Below, in pieces: positions 23,180-32,094 of a stretch of 64,000 nt of DNA. The stretch covers positions 1 to 64,000 of the forward strand of contig CAMUFJ010000003.1 in the NCBI GenBank assembly GCA_947088135.1, read 5' to 3'. The stretch's first letter is position 1. Each line of letters begins with the position of its first letter. This DNA is from an uncultured Clostridia bacterium (GTDB lineage Bacteria; Bacillota; Clostridia; Christensenellales; Borkfalkiaceae). A program made the translations under genes and the position numbers. The notes below the pieces were generated by a model. It was not told the DNA's origin. It made no database searches and saw only the letters and a program-made list of their open reading frames with translations.

Positions 23180-25168
23180 ATGATTAAAAAATACCGTTTC
23201 GGCAAACCGTTTCCCACGGAAGCCGTTGTGACAAATATTCCCGAGGAGAAGGGCGCGATTCCCCGTTTTTCGGTGGACAAAACCGCGCATACTTTTACCT
23301 GCCGGCTCGATAAAGACGATTTTGTTTACGGGCTCGGCGAGCAGGTGCGCGGCATCAACAAGCGCGGCTGGCATTACGTGAGCTACAACGAGGACTATGC
23401 GGTGATCACCGAACGGCGCACTTCGCTGTACGGCACCCATAACTTTTTCGTGGTTGCCGGCAAAGAAGTGTTCGGCGCGTTTTTCGACAGCGCGGCGAAG
23501 GTCGAGTTCGACGTGGGCTTCACGCATTTAGACGAGCTCGTGATTACGGCGGACGACGCGGACGTATATCTCATAGAGGGCGGGAGCGTGGACGAAATCG
23601 TGAAGGAGTTCCGCGGTATCATCGGAACGAGCTATATCCCGCCCAAGTGGGCGCTCGGGTTCGGGCAGTCCCGCTGGGGGTATTGCTGTGAAGAGGATAT
23701 CCGTACCGTCGCCCAAGGATACCGCGACGCGGATATGCCCATCGATTCCATCTATCTCGATATCGATTACATGGAGCGGTATAAAGACTTTACCGTTCAC
23801 CCCGAACGCTACCCCGATTTAAAGGGGCTTGCCGCGGATATGCGGGCGGAGGGAATCCGCTTAGTGCCCATTATCGACGCCGCCGTTAAGGTGGAGGAAG
23901 GTTATTCCGTTTACGAGGAAGGCAGGGCAAAGGGATATTTTTGCACGGGTGCGGACGGCGAGCCCTACGTGGTGGGCGTTTGGCCGGGAGAAAGCGTGCT
24001 TCCCGACGTGCTCTCGCCTGCGGCGCGCAAGTGGTTCGGCGCGCATTACAAGGTTTTGCTCGACGACGGCATCGAGGGCTTTTGGAACGACATGAACGAA
24101 CCCGCGCTCTTCTATTCCAAAGGTCGGCTTCACGCGGCGTTGGAGGTTGCCGCCGAGGCGCGCGGGAAGAACCTCGTTTTGGAAGATTTCAATCGGGTGA
24201 CGGGCGCGATGGGCTCGCTTGCCAACAACGTTGACGACTATCGGGAATTTTTTCACGATACCCCCGTCGGGCGTGCGTGCCATGCCGACGTGCATAATTT
24301 GTACGGCTATAACATGACGCGTGCGGCGGCGGAGTATTTCGGAGAGTACGATCCCGACAAGCGGTTTTTGCTTTTCTCCCGCTCCTCCTGCATCGGAATG
24401 CACCGCTACGGCGGTATTTGGACGGGGGACAACTCTTCTTGGTGGTCGCATTTGCTTCTCAATTTAAAGATGCTCCCCTCGCTGAACATGTGCGGATTTT
24501 TGTTCGTCGGCGCGGATCTCGGCGGATTCGGGGACGACACGACGGAAGATCTTTTGCTTCGCTGGCTCGCGCTCGGCGTCTTTACGCCCCTTATGCGCAA
24601 TCACACCACATTCGGAACCCGCAGTCAGGAGTGCTATGCGTTCGGGCAGAAGGACGCTTTCCGCAGGATCTTGGGGATCCGCTATTCGCTCATTCCCTAT
24701 CTTTACAGCGAGCTTGTCAAGTGCGCCGTTCGCGGGGAAATGATGTTCCGCCCCTTAAAATTCGAATATCCGAATGATAAGCGCGCCGCCGTGGAGGATC
24801 AGCTTTTGGTAGGGGAAAGCATCATGATCTGTCCCGTCTACGAGCAGAACGCGGCGGGAAGATACGTCTATTTACCCGAAGATATGAGGCTTATCCGCAT
24901 GCGCGCGGGCGACGATTACACGGAGGAAGTTCTTTCCGCGGGCGACCACTATATCGAAGTCGCGCTCGACGAGGTGGTGTTCTTCCTGAGAAAGGGGCGC
25001 GTGCTTCCGCTTGCCAAACCCGCAAAAAATACGGGCGAGCTCGACGAAAGTGCGCTTACCTACGTCAAATTTATCGACCGCGATACCGAGTACGAGCTGT
25101 ACGTCGGCAAGGGCGAGAAAAAATCCGAGCTGGAAGGCGCGCTGCGCAAAATTACGGTGAAGGCATGA
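23180..25168 (+). CDS. Family 31 glycoside hydrolase (alpha-glucosidase type)
   Basis: A 662-residue GH31 enzyme without signal peptide. The N-terminal beta domain contains FVYGLGEQVRGINKRG, the barrel has GFGQSRWGYC, and the nucleophile is D304 in GFWNDMNEPA, the signature of alpha-glucosidases. The acid/base aspartate is likely in IWTGDNSSWWSH. The C-terminal beta domains are present but short. It probably hydrolyses alpha-glucosides imported by the cell. RBS GGAGGAAG lies before the ATG. Its stop overlaps the next start by four bases. A second GH31 of a different subgroup lies at 56966-58930. Confidence 0.92.
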   Translation: MIKKYRFGKPFPTEAVVTNIPEEKGAIPRFSVDKTAHTFTCRLDKDDFVYGLGEQVRGINKRGWHYVSYNEDYAVITERRTSLYGTHNFFVVAGKEVFGAFFDSAAKVEFDVGFTHLDELVITADDADVYLIEGGSVDEIVKEFRGIIGTSYIPPKWALGFGQSRWGYCCEEDIRTVAQGYRDADMPIDSIYLDIDYMERYKDFTVHPERYPDLKGLAADMRAEGIRLVPIIDAAVKVEEGYSVYEEGRAKGYFCTGADGEPYVVGVWPGESVLPDVLSPAARKWFGAHYKVLLDDGIEGFWNDMNEPALFYSKGRLHAALEVAAEARGKNLVLEDFNRVTGAMGSLANNVDDYREFFHDTPVGRACHADVHNLYGYNMTRAAAEYFGEYDPDKRFLLFSRSSCIGMHRYGGIWTGDNSSWWSHLLLNLKMLPSLNMCGFLFVGADLGGFGDDTTEDLLLRWLALGVFTPLMRNHTTFGTRSQECYAFGQKDAFRRILGIRYSLIPYLYSELVKCAVRGEMMFRPLKFEYPNDKRAAVEDQLLVGESIMICPVYEQNAAGRYVYLPEDMRLIRMRAGDDYTEEVLSAGDHYIEVALDEVVFFLRKGRVLPLAKPAKNTGELDESALTYVKFIDRDTEYELYVGKGEKKSELEGALRKITVKA

Positions 25169-25929
25169 AAACGATCTTAGCCGAGATCGGAATGCCCGCC
25201 GAGGCGTGTGAGAGGATTCTCGAAACGCATACGGACATTTCCTCCGAAAAAGAGGAGGAGCTCTGCGCTCGCCTGTGCGATCCGCAGGGTTACGACGGCG
25301 CATACAACGAGCTGAAAGAGCTCTTACAGACGGACGCGGACGGATTCGCCATGCTTCAAGTGATGTTGCGTGCGGCGGAGATTTCCCGCAGGAAATACCG
25401 CGAGCGGGGCATTTCCGAAGAAATTTTTGCGGACACGATGGGCTGTTTTTCCCGTTTTGTGCGGGAATATAAAGTTTGCTTCGGACACTACGGCTTCGAT
25501 CGGGGTTTTTGGACGGGCAGACAGCTTTCTTTGTCCCTCTTCCGCTTGGGCACGCTGGAATTCGAAACGAACGGCGCGGTGCATATCCCTTCGGACGCGG
25601 ATTTATCGGAGGCGGCGCTCGACGAATCGTTTGCCAAAGCGCGGGAGTTTTTCCCGTCCGTGCGCTTTTGTTGCGATTCCTGGTTGCTTTCTCCCGTGCT
25701 CGGGGAGCTCCTTCCGCCCGATTCTCGCATCAACCGTTTTCGCGAGCGCTTCGAAATTCAAAGCGTGGATGAAAATAACGACGGCTATAAATTTTGGGTA
25801 TTTCAAAACTCGAACATACGCGCGGAGGATTTTCCCGAAAGGACTTCGCTCCAACGCGCGGTCAAACGGCATGTTCTCGCAGGCGGAAAGATTGGCGAGG
25901 CATTCGGCTTTTTGAAAAATATTAAATGA
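25165..25929 (+). CDS. Acyltransferase domain protein (GNAT-like, NAT_N/GNAT_C type)
   Basis: A 254-residue protein that resembles the acyltransferase-domain proteins with an N-terminal helical domain and a GNAT-like C-terminal domain. FGHYGFDRGFWTGRQLSLSLFRLGTLEFE and VHIPSDADLS are the segments I recognise as family hallmarks; I am less sure of the exact Pfam name. It overlaps GH31 by four bases, so it belongs to the same unit. A role in acylating or deacylating a sugar intermediate is possible, but no substrate can be given. Confidence 0.68.
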   Translation: MKTILAEIGMPAEACERILETHTDISSEKEEELCARLCDPQGYDGAYNELKELLQTDADGFAMLQVMLRAAEISRRKYRERGISEEIFADTMGCFSRFVREYKVCFGHYGFDRGFWTGRQLSLSLFRLGTLEFETNGAVHIPSDADLSEAALDESFAKAREFFPSVRFCCDSWLLSPVLGELLPPDSRINRFRERFEIQSVDENNDGYKFWVFQNSNIRAEDFPERTSLQRAVKRHVLAGGKIGEAFGFLKNIK

Positions 25930-25935
25930 ATATGC

Positions 25936-25964
25936 TTGACAAATTGCAGAGCATTTAGTATTAT
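25936..25964 (+). promoter_or_regulatory. Promoter of the RpiR regulator gene
   Basis: TTGACA (25936-25941), 17 bases, TATTAT (25959-25964). The leader is about 70 bases and ends in a GGAGG site. Confidence 0.8.
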
Positions 25965-26038
25965 TATTTTGAAATAAAGCATGTTATTTGTCAGTGTTTT
26001 GAGAGATCGATGAATCATAAGGGATACGGAGGAAAATT

Positions 26039-26866
26039 GTGAACGAGTCTATTTCAAGCAGAATAGAACGGGTAAAAGCAGGGAAGGTCACGAAGTCGCA
26101 AAAGAAGCTGTTGGAGTACTTCAACACGGTGGATTTTCGGAAAATCATCTATATGTCCATTACCGAACTTGCGGAGGATACGGGCGTTGCGGAGGCAACC
26201 GTTTTGCGGTTTTGCCGTTCGCTCGGGTTCAACGGCTATCAGGAATTTAAATTGCATTTGGCGCAGGACGTCACATCGGGCGTAAAGACCTCGGGCGACG
26301 AGGAATACGTAAGCGATATTTTGGAAGGGTATCAGACTGCGCTCGAAAAGAGCCGTAAGGTTCTCACTCCGCAAATTTTGGAAGACACGGTCGGGCTTTT
26401 GCTCTCCGCCCGCACGGTGAGCTGCTGCGGCGTCGGGCATTCCTATCTCGCCGCGTTGGAGCTTCACAACCGCTTGCTTAAAATGGGTATGATTTCTTTT
26501 TGCGAAAAAGATATGCACTTTCAAAACATTCTCATCTCTTCCCGCGACGAGCGCGACGTTCTCGTGATTTTCTCCGTTTCGGGCGGTACGAAGGACAACA
26601 TCGAGGTTGCGGAAATCGCGCGTTCGTGCGGTATGAAAATCATCGTGATCACCTGTTACGACCGTTCGCCCCTTACGCGGTTTGCCGACGTCGTCATTTC
26701 CACGTCGCCTATGGAGTCGCCCGAACAGGCGGGCTCTATGGCAAGTAAAATTATGCAGCTCTTCGTTGCGGACGTCATCTGCCATGCGCTCCATTTGTCC
26801 GACAAAGCGCGGTTCGATTCTTACATAGCCAAAGGCAACGTGGCAACCGCGAAAAAGCTGGTTTAA
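26039..26866 (+). CDS. RpiR/MurR family transcriptional regulator
   Basis: A 275-residue regulator with an N-terminal HTH_6 domain (about residues 1-77, with TELAEDTGVAEATVLRFCRSLGF) and a C-terminal SIS sugar-phosphate-binding domain (about residues 115-245, with SCCGVGHSYLAAL and VIFSVSGGTKDN). Members sense phosphosugars such as MurNAc-6-P or GlcNAc-6-P. Placed at the end of glycan locus I behind its own promoter, it is the obvious candidate regulator of the GH20 and NAGPA units, with the ROK product as ligand. The GTG start follows GGAGG. No operator could be identified by eye. Confidence 0.92.
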   Translation: MNESISSRIERVKAGKVTKSQKKLLEYFNTVDFRKIIYMSITELAEDTGVAEATVLRFCRSLGFNGYQEFKLHLAQDVTSGVKTSGDEEYVSDILEGYQTALEKSRKVLTPQILEDTVGLLLSARTVSCCGVGHSYLAALELHNRLLKMGMISFCEKDMHFQNILISSRDERDVLVIFSVSGGTKDNIEVAEIARSCGMKIIVITCYDRSPLTRFADVVISTSPMESPEQAGSMASKIMQLFVADVICHALHLSDKARFDSYIAKGNVATAKKLV

Positions 26867-26875
26867 CAGAAAATC

Positions 26876-26910
26876 AAAAAGCCCTGCGGGAAGCGCCGCG
26901 GGGCTTTTTT
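26876..26910 (+). terminator. Terminator after the RpiR gene
   Basis: AAAAAGCCC-t-GCGG pairs with CCGC-GGGGCTTTTTT around a GAAGCG loop, with T6 at the end. The A run at the left also allows termination of TmcAL from the other side. Confidence 0.85.
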
Positions 26911-26924
26911 GCGTTTCGTTTTTT

Positions 26925-28109
26925 TTACACGAACAGCGTTTCGTAAGGGTTCGTATAGGTTTCGGAAAGGGCGTTGTACAGTTCGACGGCAAAGAGGTCT
27001 GTTTCGAAGCAAGAAAGCGCTTCCTTTTTGAGCAGAGAGTAGTCGCTCTTGCGGGCGATCGTCGGGAACTTTCCGTTGCTCAACTCCGAAAGAATTTCCT
27101 CCGAGCTTTCCTTTTTCAGGGCGAGCACGTTGTAGTAAAGGGGGGCTTCGGCGAAGTCGCGCACGTCGCGCAGGCGGATTCCCAGCAAATTTTGCGCGAG
27201 AATGCGCTTGATGCGGGAAAGGGTGTATCGCTTCGATACGATCTTTTTGAGCGCGCCGTCGTAGTCGGGGGTGCTTTTCAGCATGGCTTTCAAACGGTTC
27301 TCCAATCCCTCCGAGCAGTCGGGGCAGAGCGCGATCTCTTCGCAGGGCTTCGAGAGCAGGGCGCAGACCGCCGTCTGTTTAAAGGGGGCGGCGCGGAAGT
27401 TTTTCGCGCTCTCGAATACGGGCGGGGGCAGGTTGCGCCCGAGCGCTTTTTTGGCGGAGCGGGTATCCTCGCCGAGCACGGCGCGAAGGGCGGTCGCCGA
27501 CGAGAAATTTTTAAATAAAGCGGTGTCGGCGTATCCTCCGCCCACGCGGGGAATGGGAAGAGGTTCGATTGCGCTTTCTTCGGCAAGCAGGGCACGGCAG
27601 TACTCGGTGCCGAGCAGATTGTTGGGGGAGTTCAAGAGGTTTTCGTCCACGTCCGCGTTCAGCGATAAAAGCGCGTCGTTTCGCGCGCGGATATAGGACG
27701 TCCCGTCCTTCATGTTCTCTTTGAGCGCCGCTTTAAACTGCTTATCTTCGGCGTTAGCGGCGCGCGCCGCCGTAAGAAAGCTCTCTTTCGTACCGCTTTC
27801 GCACCCGAAAGCGAGCGCGGAAACGGCGGGGATCGAAGTAAGAATATGGACTGCGCCCCGTGCGAAGAGCTCCGCGGGCGATACGGCGAAGGGTGCGGGC
27901 AATTCGATCACGGCGTCCGCCCCGCACAGTACCGCATGGCGGGCGCGGGTGTGTTTGTCGAACACGGCGGCTTCTCCGCGCTGGGTAAAGTTCCCGCTCA
28001 TAATGCAAAGAATTTTATCGCACCCGCTCAGCCGCCTGATTTCCGAAAACTGATACCGATGCCCGTTGTGGAAGGGATTATATTCGCAAATTACCGCACA
28101 AAAATTCAT
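26925..28109 (-). CDS. tmcAL: tRNA(Met) cytidine acetate ligase
   Basis: TmcAL uses ATP and acetate to form N4-acetylcytidine at the wobble position of elongator tRNA-Met. The N-terminal CEYNPFHNGHRYQF carries the HxGH nucleotidyltransferase motif, followed by IMSGNFTQRGEAAVFDK, which is diagnostic. SPNNLLGTEYCRAL is a third hallmark. The 394-residue length is typical. The start is divergent from pta-ackA; since TmcAL consumes acetate, the two units share a metabolite, although this may be coincidence. Confidence 0.93.
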   Translation of the reverse strand: MNFCAVICEYNPFHNGHRYQFSEIRRLSGCDKILCIMSGNFTQRGEAAVFDKHTRARHAVLCGADAVIELPAPFAVSPAELFARGAVHILTSIPAVSALAFGCESGTKESFLTAARAANAEDKQFKAALKENMKDGTSYIRARNDALLSLNADVDENLLNSPNNLLGTEYCRALLAEESAIEPLPIPRVGGGYADTALFKNFSSATALRAVLGEDTRSAKKALGRNLPPPVFESAKNFRAAPFKQTAVCALLSKPCEEIALCPDCSEGLENRLKAMLKSTPDYDGALKKIVSKRYTLSRIKRILAQNLLGIRLRDVRDFAEAPLYYNVLALKKESSEEILSELSNGKFPTIARKSDYSLLKKEALSCFETDLFAVELYNALSETYTNPYETLFV

Positions 28110-28127
28110 TTATTTGACTGCTTGTCC

Positions 28128-28156
28128 TTTACAATTTCGGGGGAAAGGTGTATAAT
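28128..28156 (+). promoter_or_regulatory. Promoter of pta-ackA
   Basis: TTTACA (28128-28133), 17 bases, TATAAT (28151-28156). Downstream, CGTTTC at 28169 and GAAACG at 28194 form a widely spaced inverted repeat whose meaning is unclear. Confidence 0.82.
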
Positions 28157-28230
28157 ACTGTAAGAAATCGTTTCACCCGCTCTTATTATACACGAAACGG
28201 GCGGAAAAATAAAGGATTCGGAGTGTTTTT

Positions 28231-29277
28231 ATGGCAGGATTTATTGGAAAAGTAAAGAAACTCGGCAGAAAAATTGTAGAATCGGGAACGATCGTGGAAG
28301 CGATCAAGAAGCGCGCGGCGGAAAAGAACCGTAAGATCGTGCTCTGCGAAGGAGAGGACAGACGCGTCGTCGAGGCGGCGGAGGAGTGCGTGCTCGAAGG
28401 CATCGCGCGCATCGTTCTGCTCGGCGATCCTTCCAAGATCATCGCGGGCAATTCCGACCTCGATTTGTCGGGCGTGGAGATCGTTGACCCCGCTAAATCG
28501 GATAAGCTTCCCGAATACGCCAAACTCTTGTACGAACTGAGAAAGGCGAAGGGCATGACGGAGGAGCAGGCGCTCGAACAGGCGAAGGACAGCACTTTCT
28601 TCGGCGCGCTTATGCTCAAAGCGGGCGATGCGGACGGTCTTGTATCGGGCGCGTGCCATTCCACGGCGAATACCCTGCGCCCCGGACTTCAAATCATCAA
28701 AACGGCTCCCGGCGTTAACGCGGTATCCAGCTTCAACCTCATGGTTTCTCCCGGCGGAAACAAGTACGTGGAGGACGACGTGCTCGTGTTCGCCGACTGC
28801 GGGTTGAACCCCACTTACACGGCGGAAGGACTTGCCGACTGCGCGATCGCGGCGGCGAAGAGCGCGTCGGAGATCGCAGGGCTCAACCCCCGCGTCGCCA
28901 TGCTTTCCTTCTCCACGATGGGAAGTGCGAAGCACGACAACGTGACGCTCGTGCAGGAAGCCACCCGCATCGCAAAGGAGAAAGCTCCCTATCTCTCGTT
29001 GGACGGCGAAATGCAATTCGACGCGGCGATCGTGCCCGAGGTCGCAAGGATCAAGGCGCCCAATTCCCCGGTCGCGGGGCACGCGAACGTGCTCGTTTTT
29101 CCCGATTTGCAGGCGGGCAACATCGGTTACAAAATTGCCGAGCGTTTGGGCGGATTCCAAGCGATCGGCCCTATTTGTCAGGGGTTTGCAAAACCGCTTA
29201 ACGATCTTTCGCGCGGCTGCAAAGCAAGCGACGTGGTGTGCGCGGTGGCGATTACCGCGTTGCAGGTAAAGGAGTAA
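28231..29277 (+). CDS. pta: Phosphate acetyltransferase
   Basis: Pta converts acetyl-CoA and phosphate to acetyl phosphate. It has 348 residues, the short bacterial form without the N-terminal regulatory domain. RKIVLCEGEDRRVVEAA, DADGLVSGACHSTANTLRPG and VLVFPDLQAGNIGYK are typical. It is followed after four bases by ackA. The pair gives one ATP per acetyl-CoA and is the core of acetate fermentation, which fits an anaerobic life style. The first ~25 residues are an unremarkable N-terminal helix. Confidence 0.96.
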   Translation: MAGFIGKVKKLGRKIVESGTIVEAIKKRAAEKNRKIVLCEGEDRRVVEAAEECVLEGIARIVLLGDPSKIIAGNSDLDLSGVEIVDPAKSDKLPEYAKLLYELRKAKGMTEEQALEQAKDSTFFGALMLKAGDADGLVSGACHSTANTLRPGLQIIKTAPGVNAVSSFNLMVSPGGNKYVEDDVLVFADCGLNPTYTAEGLADCAIAAAKSASEIAGLNPRVAMLSFSTMGSAKHDNVTLVQEATRIAKEKAPYLSLDGEMQFDAAIVPEVARIKAPNSPVAGHANVLVFPDLQAGNIGYKIAERLGGFQAIGPICQGFAKPLNDLSRGCKASDVVCAVAITALQVKE

Positions 29278-29281
29278 GGAT

Positions 29282-30475
29282 ATGAAAATTTTGGTTATCA
29301 ACGCGGGTAGTTCCTCGCTCAAATATCAGTTGATCGCGATGGAAACGGAATCCGTCATCGCCAAGGGCGGCTGCGAGCGGATCGGCATACCGGGGGGCAA
29401 GCTCACCCATAAAGCGAACGGCAAAGAGTTTGTCGTGGAAAAAGAATTGCCCAACCATACCGAGGCGATTTCCCTTGTGCTCCAAGAGCTCGTGGACAAA
29501 GAGGCGGGTGTTATTTCGTCGATGGACGAAATCGACGCAGTGGGACACCGCGTCGTCGCTTCGGGCGAGGCGTTCACGAAAACGACGCTCGTTACCGACG
29601 AAGTGATGAAGACGATGGACGAGATCGCGGAGCTCGCGCCTCTTCACAATCCCGCGGCGATTCTCGGCATCAACGCGTGCCGTGCGGTCATGCCCGATAA
29701 AAAAATGGCGCTCGTGTTCGACACGTCTTTCCACGCCACCATGCCCGACTACGCCCATCTGTACGCGATCGATTATAACGACTATAAAGCTTACAAGGTG
29801 CGCAAGTACGGCGCGCACGGCACTTCTCACAAGTATGTTGCGGGTGCGGCGGCGGAGTATTTGAAGAAGAAACCCGAGGGGCTGAAAATCATCACCTGCC
29901 ATTTGGGGAACGGTTCTTCCATTTCCGCAGTGGACGGCGGGAAGTGCATCGATACCTCTATGGGCTTCACCCCGCTTGCGGGCGTTCCCATGGGCACGAG
30001 AAGCGGGGACATCGACTATGCCGCCGCGGAATTTTTGTGCCGTAAGAAGGGAATGACCATGCAGGAGGGCTTGACTTACCTCAACAAAAAGTGCGGCATG
30101 GCGGGTGTTTCGGGCGTTTCTTCCGACTTCCGCGATTTGACCGCGGCAAGCGGGAAAGGGGATTACAGAGCCGCGCTCGCGCTGAAAATGTTCGGGTACA
30201 ACTGTAAAAAATACGTGGGCGCGTATATGGCGGCGCTCGGCGGATTGGATTGCATCGTGTTCACGGCGGGGGTCGGCGAAAACACCCCTTCGGTGCGCGC
30301 GGACGTGGTGAGCGGACTGGAAGCCTTCGGCATCGAGCTGGACGCAAAAAAGAACGACTACCGTAACGACGGCGCGATTCACGACGTTTCCGCCGACGGC
30401 TCAAAGGTGCGCATTCTCGTCATTCCCACCAACGAGGAACTGGTAATTGCGCGGGAAACGGCGGAGCTGATCTGA
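29282..30475 (+). CDS. ackA: Acetate kinase
   Basis: AckA converts acetyl phosphate and ADP to acetate and ATP. It has 397 residues, the usual length. MKILVINAGSSSLKYQL is the family opening, VFDTSFHATMPDYAHLYAI contains catalytic Asp and a substrate-site segment, and CHLGNGSSISAVDGG and FTAGVGENTPSVR are the phosphate and adenosine motifs. It lies four bases after pta in one operon. No terminator follows, but a strong promoter for the next unit lies 37 bases downstream. Confidence 0.97.
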   Translation: MKILVINAGSSSLKYQLIAMETESVIAKGGCERIGIPGGKLTHKANGKEFVVEKELPNHTEAISLVLQELVDKEAGVISSMDEIDAVGHRVVASGEAFTKTTLVTDEVMKTMDEIAELAPLHNPAAILGINACRAVMPDKKMALVFDTSFHATMPDYAHLYAIDYNDYKAYKVRKYGAHGTSHKYVAGAAAEYLKKKPEGLKIITCHLGNGSSISAVDGGKCIDTSMGFTPLAGVPMGTRSGDIDYAAAEFLCRKKGMTMQEGLTYLNKKCGMAGVSGVSSDFRDLTAASGKGDYRAALALKMFGYNCKKYVGAYMAALGGLDCIVFTAGVGENTPSVRADVVSGLEAFGIELDAKKNDYRNDGAIHDVSADGSKVRILVIPTNEELVIARETAELI

Positions 30476-30512
30476 TTTTTCGTAAAATCTTTGAAAAGAG
30501 CGCGAAAAAAGA

Positions 30513-30541
30513 TTGACAAACACGCGGAAATATCCTATACT
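30513..30541 (+). promoter_or_regulatory. Promoter of yceD-rpmF, giving a nearly leaderless mRNA
   Basis: TTGACA (30513-30518), 17 bases, TATACT (30536-30541). Transcription should start near 30548, only about five bases before the ATG at 30553, so no Shine-Dalgarno site can be present. Confidence 0.82.
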
Positions 30542-30552
30542 TTTTTAAGATA

Positions 30553-30966
30553 ATGATTCCGAGAATAGACGTACGCAGCGCAATAGCGAGGAAACAATTT
30601 TCCGAAGAACTCATCTTCGAATACGGGGCAGACTGGTCTTTGCTCGACATTCCGTTCGTGTCCTTCTCTTCGCCGGTTTGCGTTACGCTCCGTTACGAGA
30701 TTCTTGAAAACGACGACGTGGAAATCACGGGGCAAATGCGCTTTTCCCTCAAAGGGGAGTGTTCGCGGTGTCTAAGCGATGCGGAGCAAAGTTTTACGGC
30801 GGAGCTCGACGCGCTGTTCGTCATGGGCGAGAGCGACGGAGAAAGTTACGGCTATCGGAACGGAGTGATATTTTTGGAGGAATTTCTCCGCGACTCCTTA
30901 ATGGTCGCTTTGCCGCCGCGCCTTCTTTGCGGAAATTGCAGCGCTTCGGACGGAGAAAACGAATAA
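30553..30966 (+). CDS. yceD: DUF177 (YceD/YlbN) protein
   Basis: A 137-residue protein of the DUF177 family, which nearly always precedes rpmF. It is linked to 23S rRNA accumulation in plants and bacteria, though its exact role is not settled. The conserved LKGECSRCLSDAEQSF with a CxxC pair and a second pair, CGNC, near the C-terminus are visible. The ATG has no SD and lies about 12 bases after the -10 box. The N-terminal residues MIPRIDVRSAI agree with the usual family start, so a later start is unlikely and the mRNA is effectively leaderless. Confidence 0.87.
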   Translation: MIPRIDVRSAIARKQFSEELIFEYGADWSLLDIPFVSFSSPVCVTLRYEILENDDVEITGQMRFSLKGECSRCLSDAEQSFTAELDALFVMGESDGESYGYRNGVIFLEEFLRDSLMVALPPRLLCGNCSASDGENE

Positions 30967-30987
30967 AGGAAAGAGAGGTAAAGAACA

Positions 30988-31170
30988 ATGGCTGTACCCA
31001 AGGGAAAACAATCGAAGAGCAGAACGAATAAACGTTTTGCAAACTACAAGGCAACCGCCTCTACGATGGTGGAGTGCCCGCACTGCCATAACTTGAAGGT
31101 AGCGCATAGAGTTTGCGGAAATTGCGGCTATTACGACGGAAAAGAAGTTGTTGCGCAGAAAGCAGACTAA
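30988..31170 (+). CDS. rpmF: 50S ribosomal protein L32
   Basis: A 60-residue ribosomal protein beginning MAVPKGKQSKSRTNKRFAN. It carries the zinc-ribbon cysteines in CPHC and CGNC (C+ type). It follows yceD by 21 bases with GAGAGG before the ATG and ends before a terminator. The fatty-acid gene plsX that often follows rpmF is not here. Confidence 0.97.
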   Translation: MAVPKGKQSKSRTNKRFANYKATASTMVECPHCHNLKVAHRVCGNCGYYDGKEVVAQKAD

Positions 31171-31186
31171 AAAATCGAACGCATAG

Positions 31187-31210
31187 AGCGGCGCGGCTTG
31201 CGCCGCTTTT
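31187..31210 (+). terminator. Terminator after rpmF
   Basis: AGCGGCGC and GCGCCGCT form an 8-bp GC-rich stem around GGCTT, followed by TTT. Confidence 0.75.
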
Positions 31211-31269
31211 CGTCGTTTTGCATAAAAATCCATTCAAACGGCAAACAATAAAGGAAGGAGGAAAATTCC

Positions 31270-31920
31270 ATGAACAACACGGCGTTCCGTAATTTGTCTT
31301 ACGGCGTTTATATTTGTACTACTTGGGACGAGGGGCGTCCCGTCGGTTGCGTCGCCAACAGCGCGATGCAGGTCACTTCTGCACCCGCAGGCATTGCGGT
31401 GAGCATCAACCGTTTGAATTACACCAACGAATGCATTCGCAGATGCGGTTTTTTCGCCATTTGCGTCATGTCGGAGAAGAGCGATCCTAAGCTGATCGGT
31501 CGGTTCGGTTTTACCTCGGGCAGGGATACCGATAAGTTCGAGGGGTTTCCCTACACCGTGCGGAACAAGCTCCCCGTGCCGGACGACGGTTGCGCTTATT
31601 TCATATGCAAAGTAACGGATATTTGGGAAACGCAGACGCATACGGTATTTTTCGGCGAGGTGACGGATGCGGACAACCTGAAATCGGAAACGCCTATGAC
31701 GTACGCTTATTACCATAAGGAGTTGAAGGGGAAAACGGCGAAGAACGCGCCCACCTTCAACGAGTCCTCCGCGGAATCCGCGCCCGCTTCACAGCAGGCG
31801 AAATACGTTTGCACCGTCTGCGGGTACGAATACGACGGAGAAATCCCTTTCGAAGAACTTCCCGACGATTGGGTCTGCCCGCTCTGCGGCATGGGAAAAG
31901 AATATTTCGAAAAGAAGTGA
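31270..31920 (+). CDS. Flavoredoxin-rubredoxin fusion (high-molecular-weight rubredoxin type)
   Basis: A 216-residue fusion. Residues ~1-150 are a flavin-reductase-like FMN domain (YGVYICTTWDEGRPVGCVANS, then APAGIAVSINRLNYT). Residues ~177-216 are rubredoxin, with CTVCGYEYDGE and WVCPLCGMGKEYF providing the four iron ligands. Such proteins (Hrb of acetogens) pass electrons from NAD(P)H to flavodiiron proteins and protect anaerobes from O2 or NO. A Ser/Ala-rich linker joins the domains. It is a single-gene unit with RBS GGAAGGAGG. The identification is strong; the partner protein is not in the window. Confidence 0.92.
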   Translation: MNNTAFRNLSYGVYICTTWDEGRPVGCVANSAMQVTSAPAGIAVSINRLNYTNECIRRCGFFAICVMSEKSDPKLIGRFGFTSGRDTDKFEGFPYTVRNKLPVPDDGCAYFICKVTDIWETQTHTVFFGEVTDADNLKSETPMTYAYYHKELKGKTAKNAPTFNESSAESAPASQQAKYVCTVCGYEYDGEIPFEELPDDWVCPLCGMGKEYFEKK

Positions 31921-31931
31921 AATTGCAAAAG

Positions 31932-31959
31932 AAAAGCGCCGCGTTCCGCGGCGTTTTTT
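31932..31959 (+). terminator. Terminator after the flavoredoxin gene
   Basis: CGCCGCG, TTC, CGCGGCG, then six T; an A run precedes the stem. A second, T-less hairpin (ATTCTCA-c-GCGGGC with GCCCGC-TGAGAAT) follows at 31987-32016. Confidence 0.85.
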
Positions 31960-32055
31960 GTTGTGGCGGTATTCATTCTTTATGGGATTCTCACGCGGGC
32001 GTTGCCCGCTGAGAATGACGGGGGGATAGTTTAAAAACATTTTTCCGCAAAACAC

Positions 32056-32084
32056 TTGACAACAGACCCAAAAAGCGGTATAAT
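32056..32084 (+). promoter_or_regulatory. Promoter of the copper operon
   Basis: TTGACA (32056-32061), 17 bases, TATAAT (32079-32084), a near-perfect sigma-A promoter with its start expected near 32091. Confidence 0.9.
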
Positions 32085-32094
32085 GCAAATACCA

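Noticed and set aside
31987..32016. Hairpin ATTCTCA-c-GCGGGC / GCCCGC-TGAGAAT as a REP-type repeat family.
   Set aside because: The hairpin is real, but I found no second copy in the window; the hairpin at 52778-52803 shares only a general layout.
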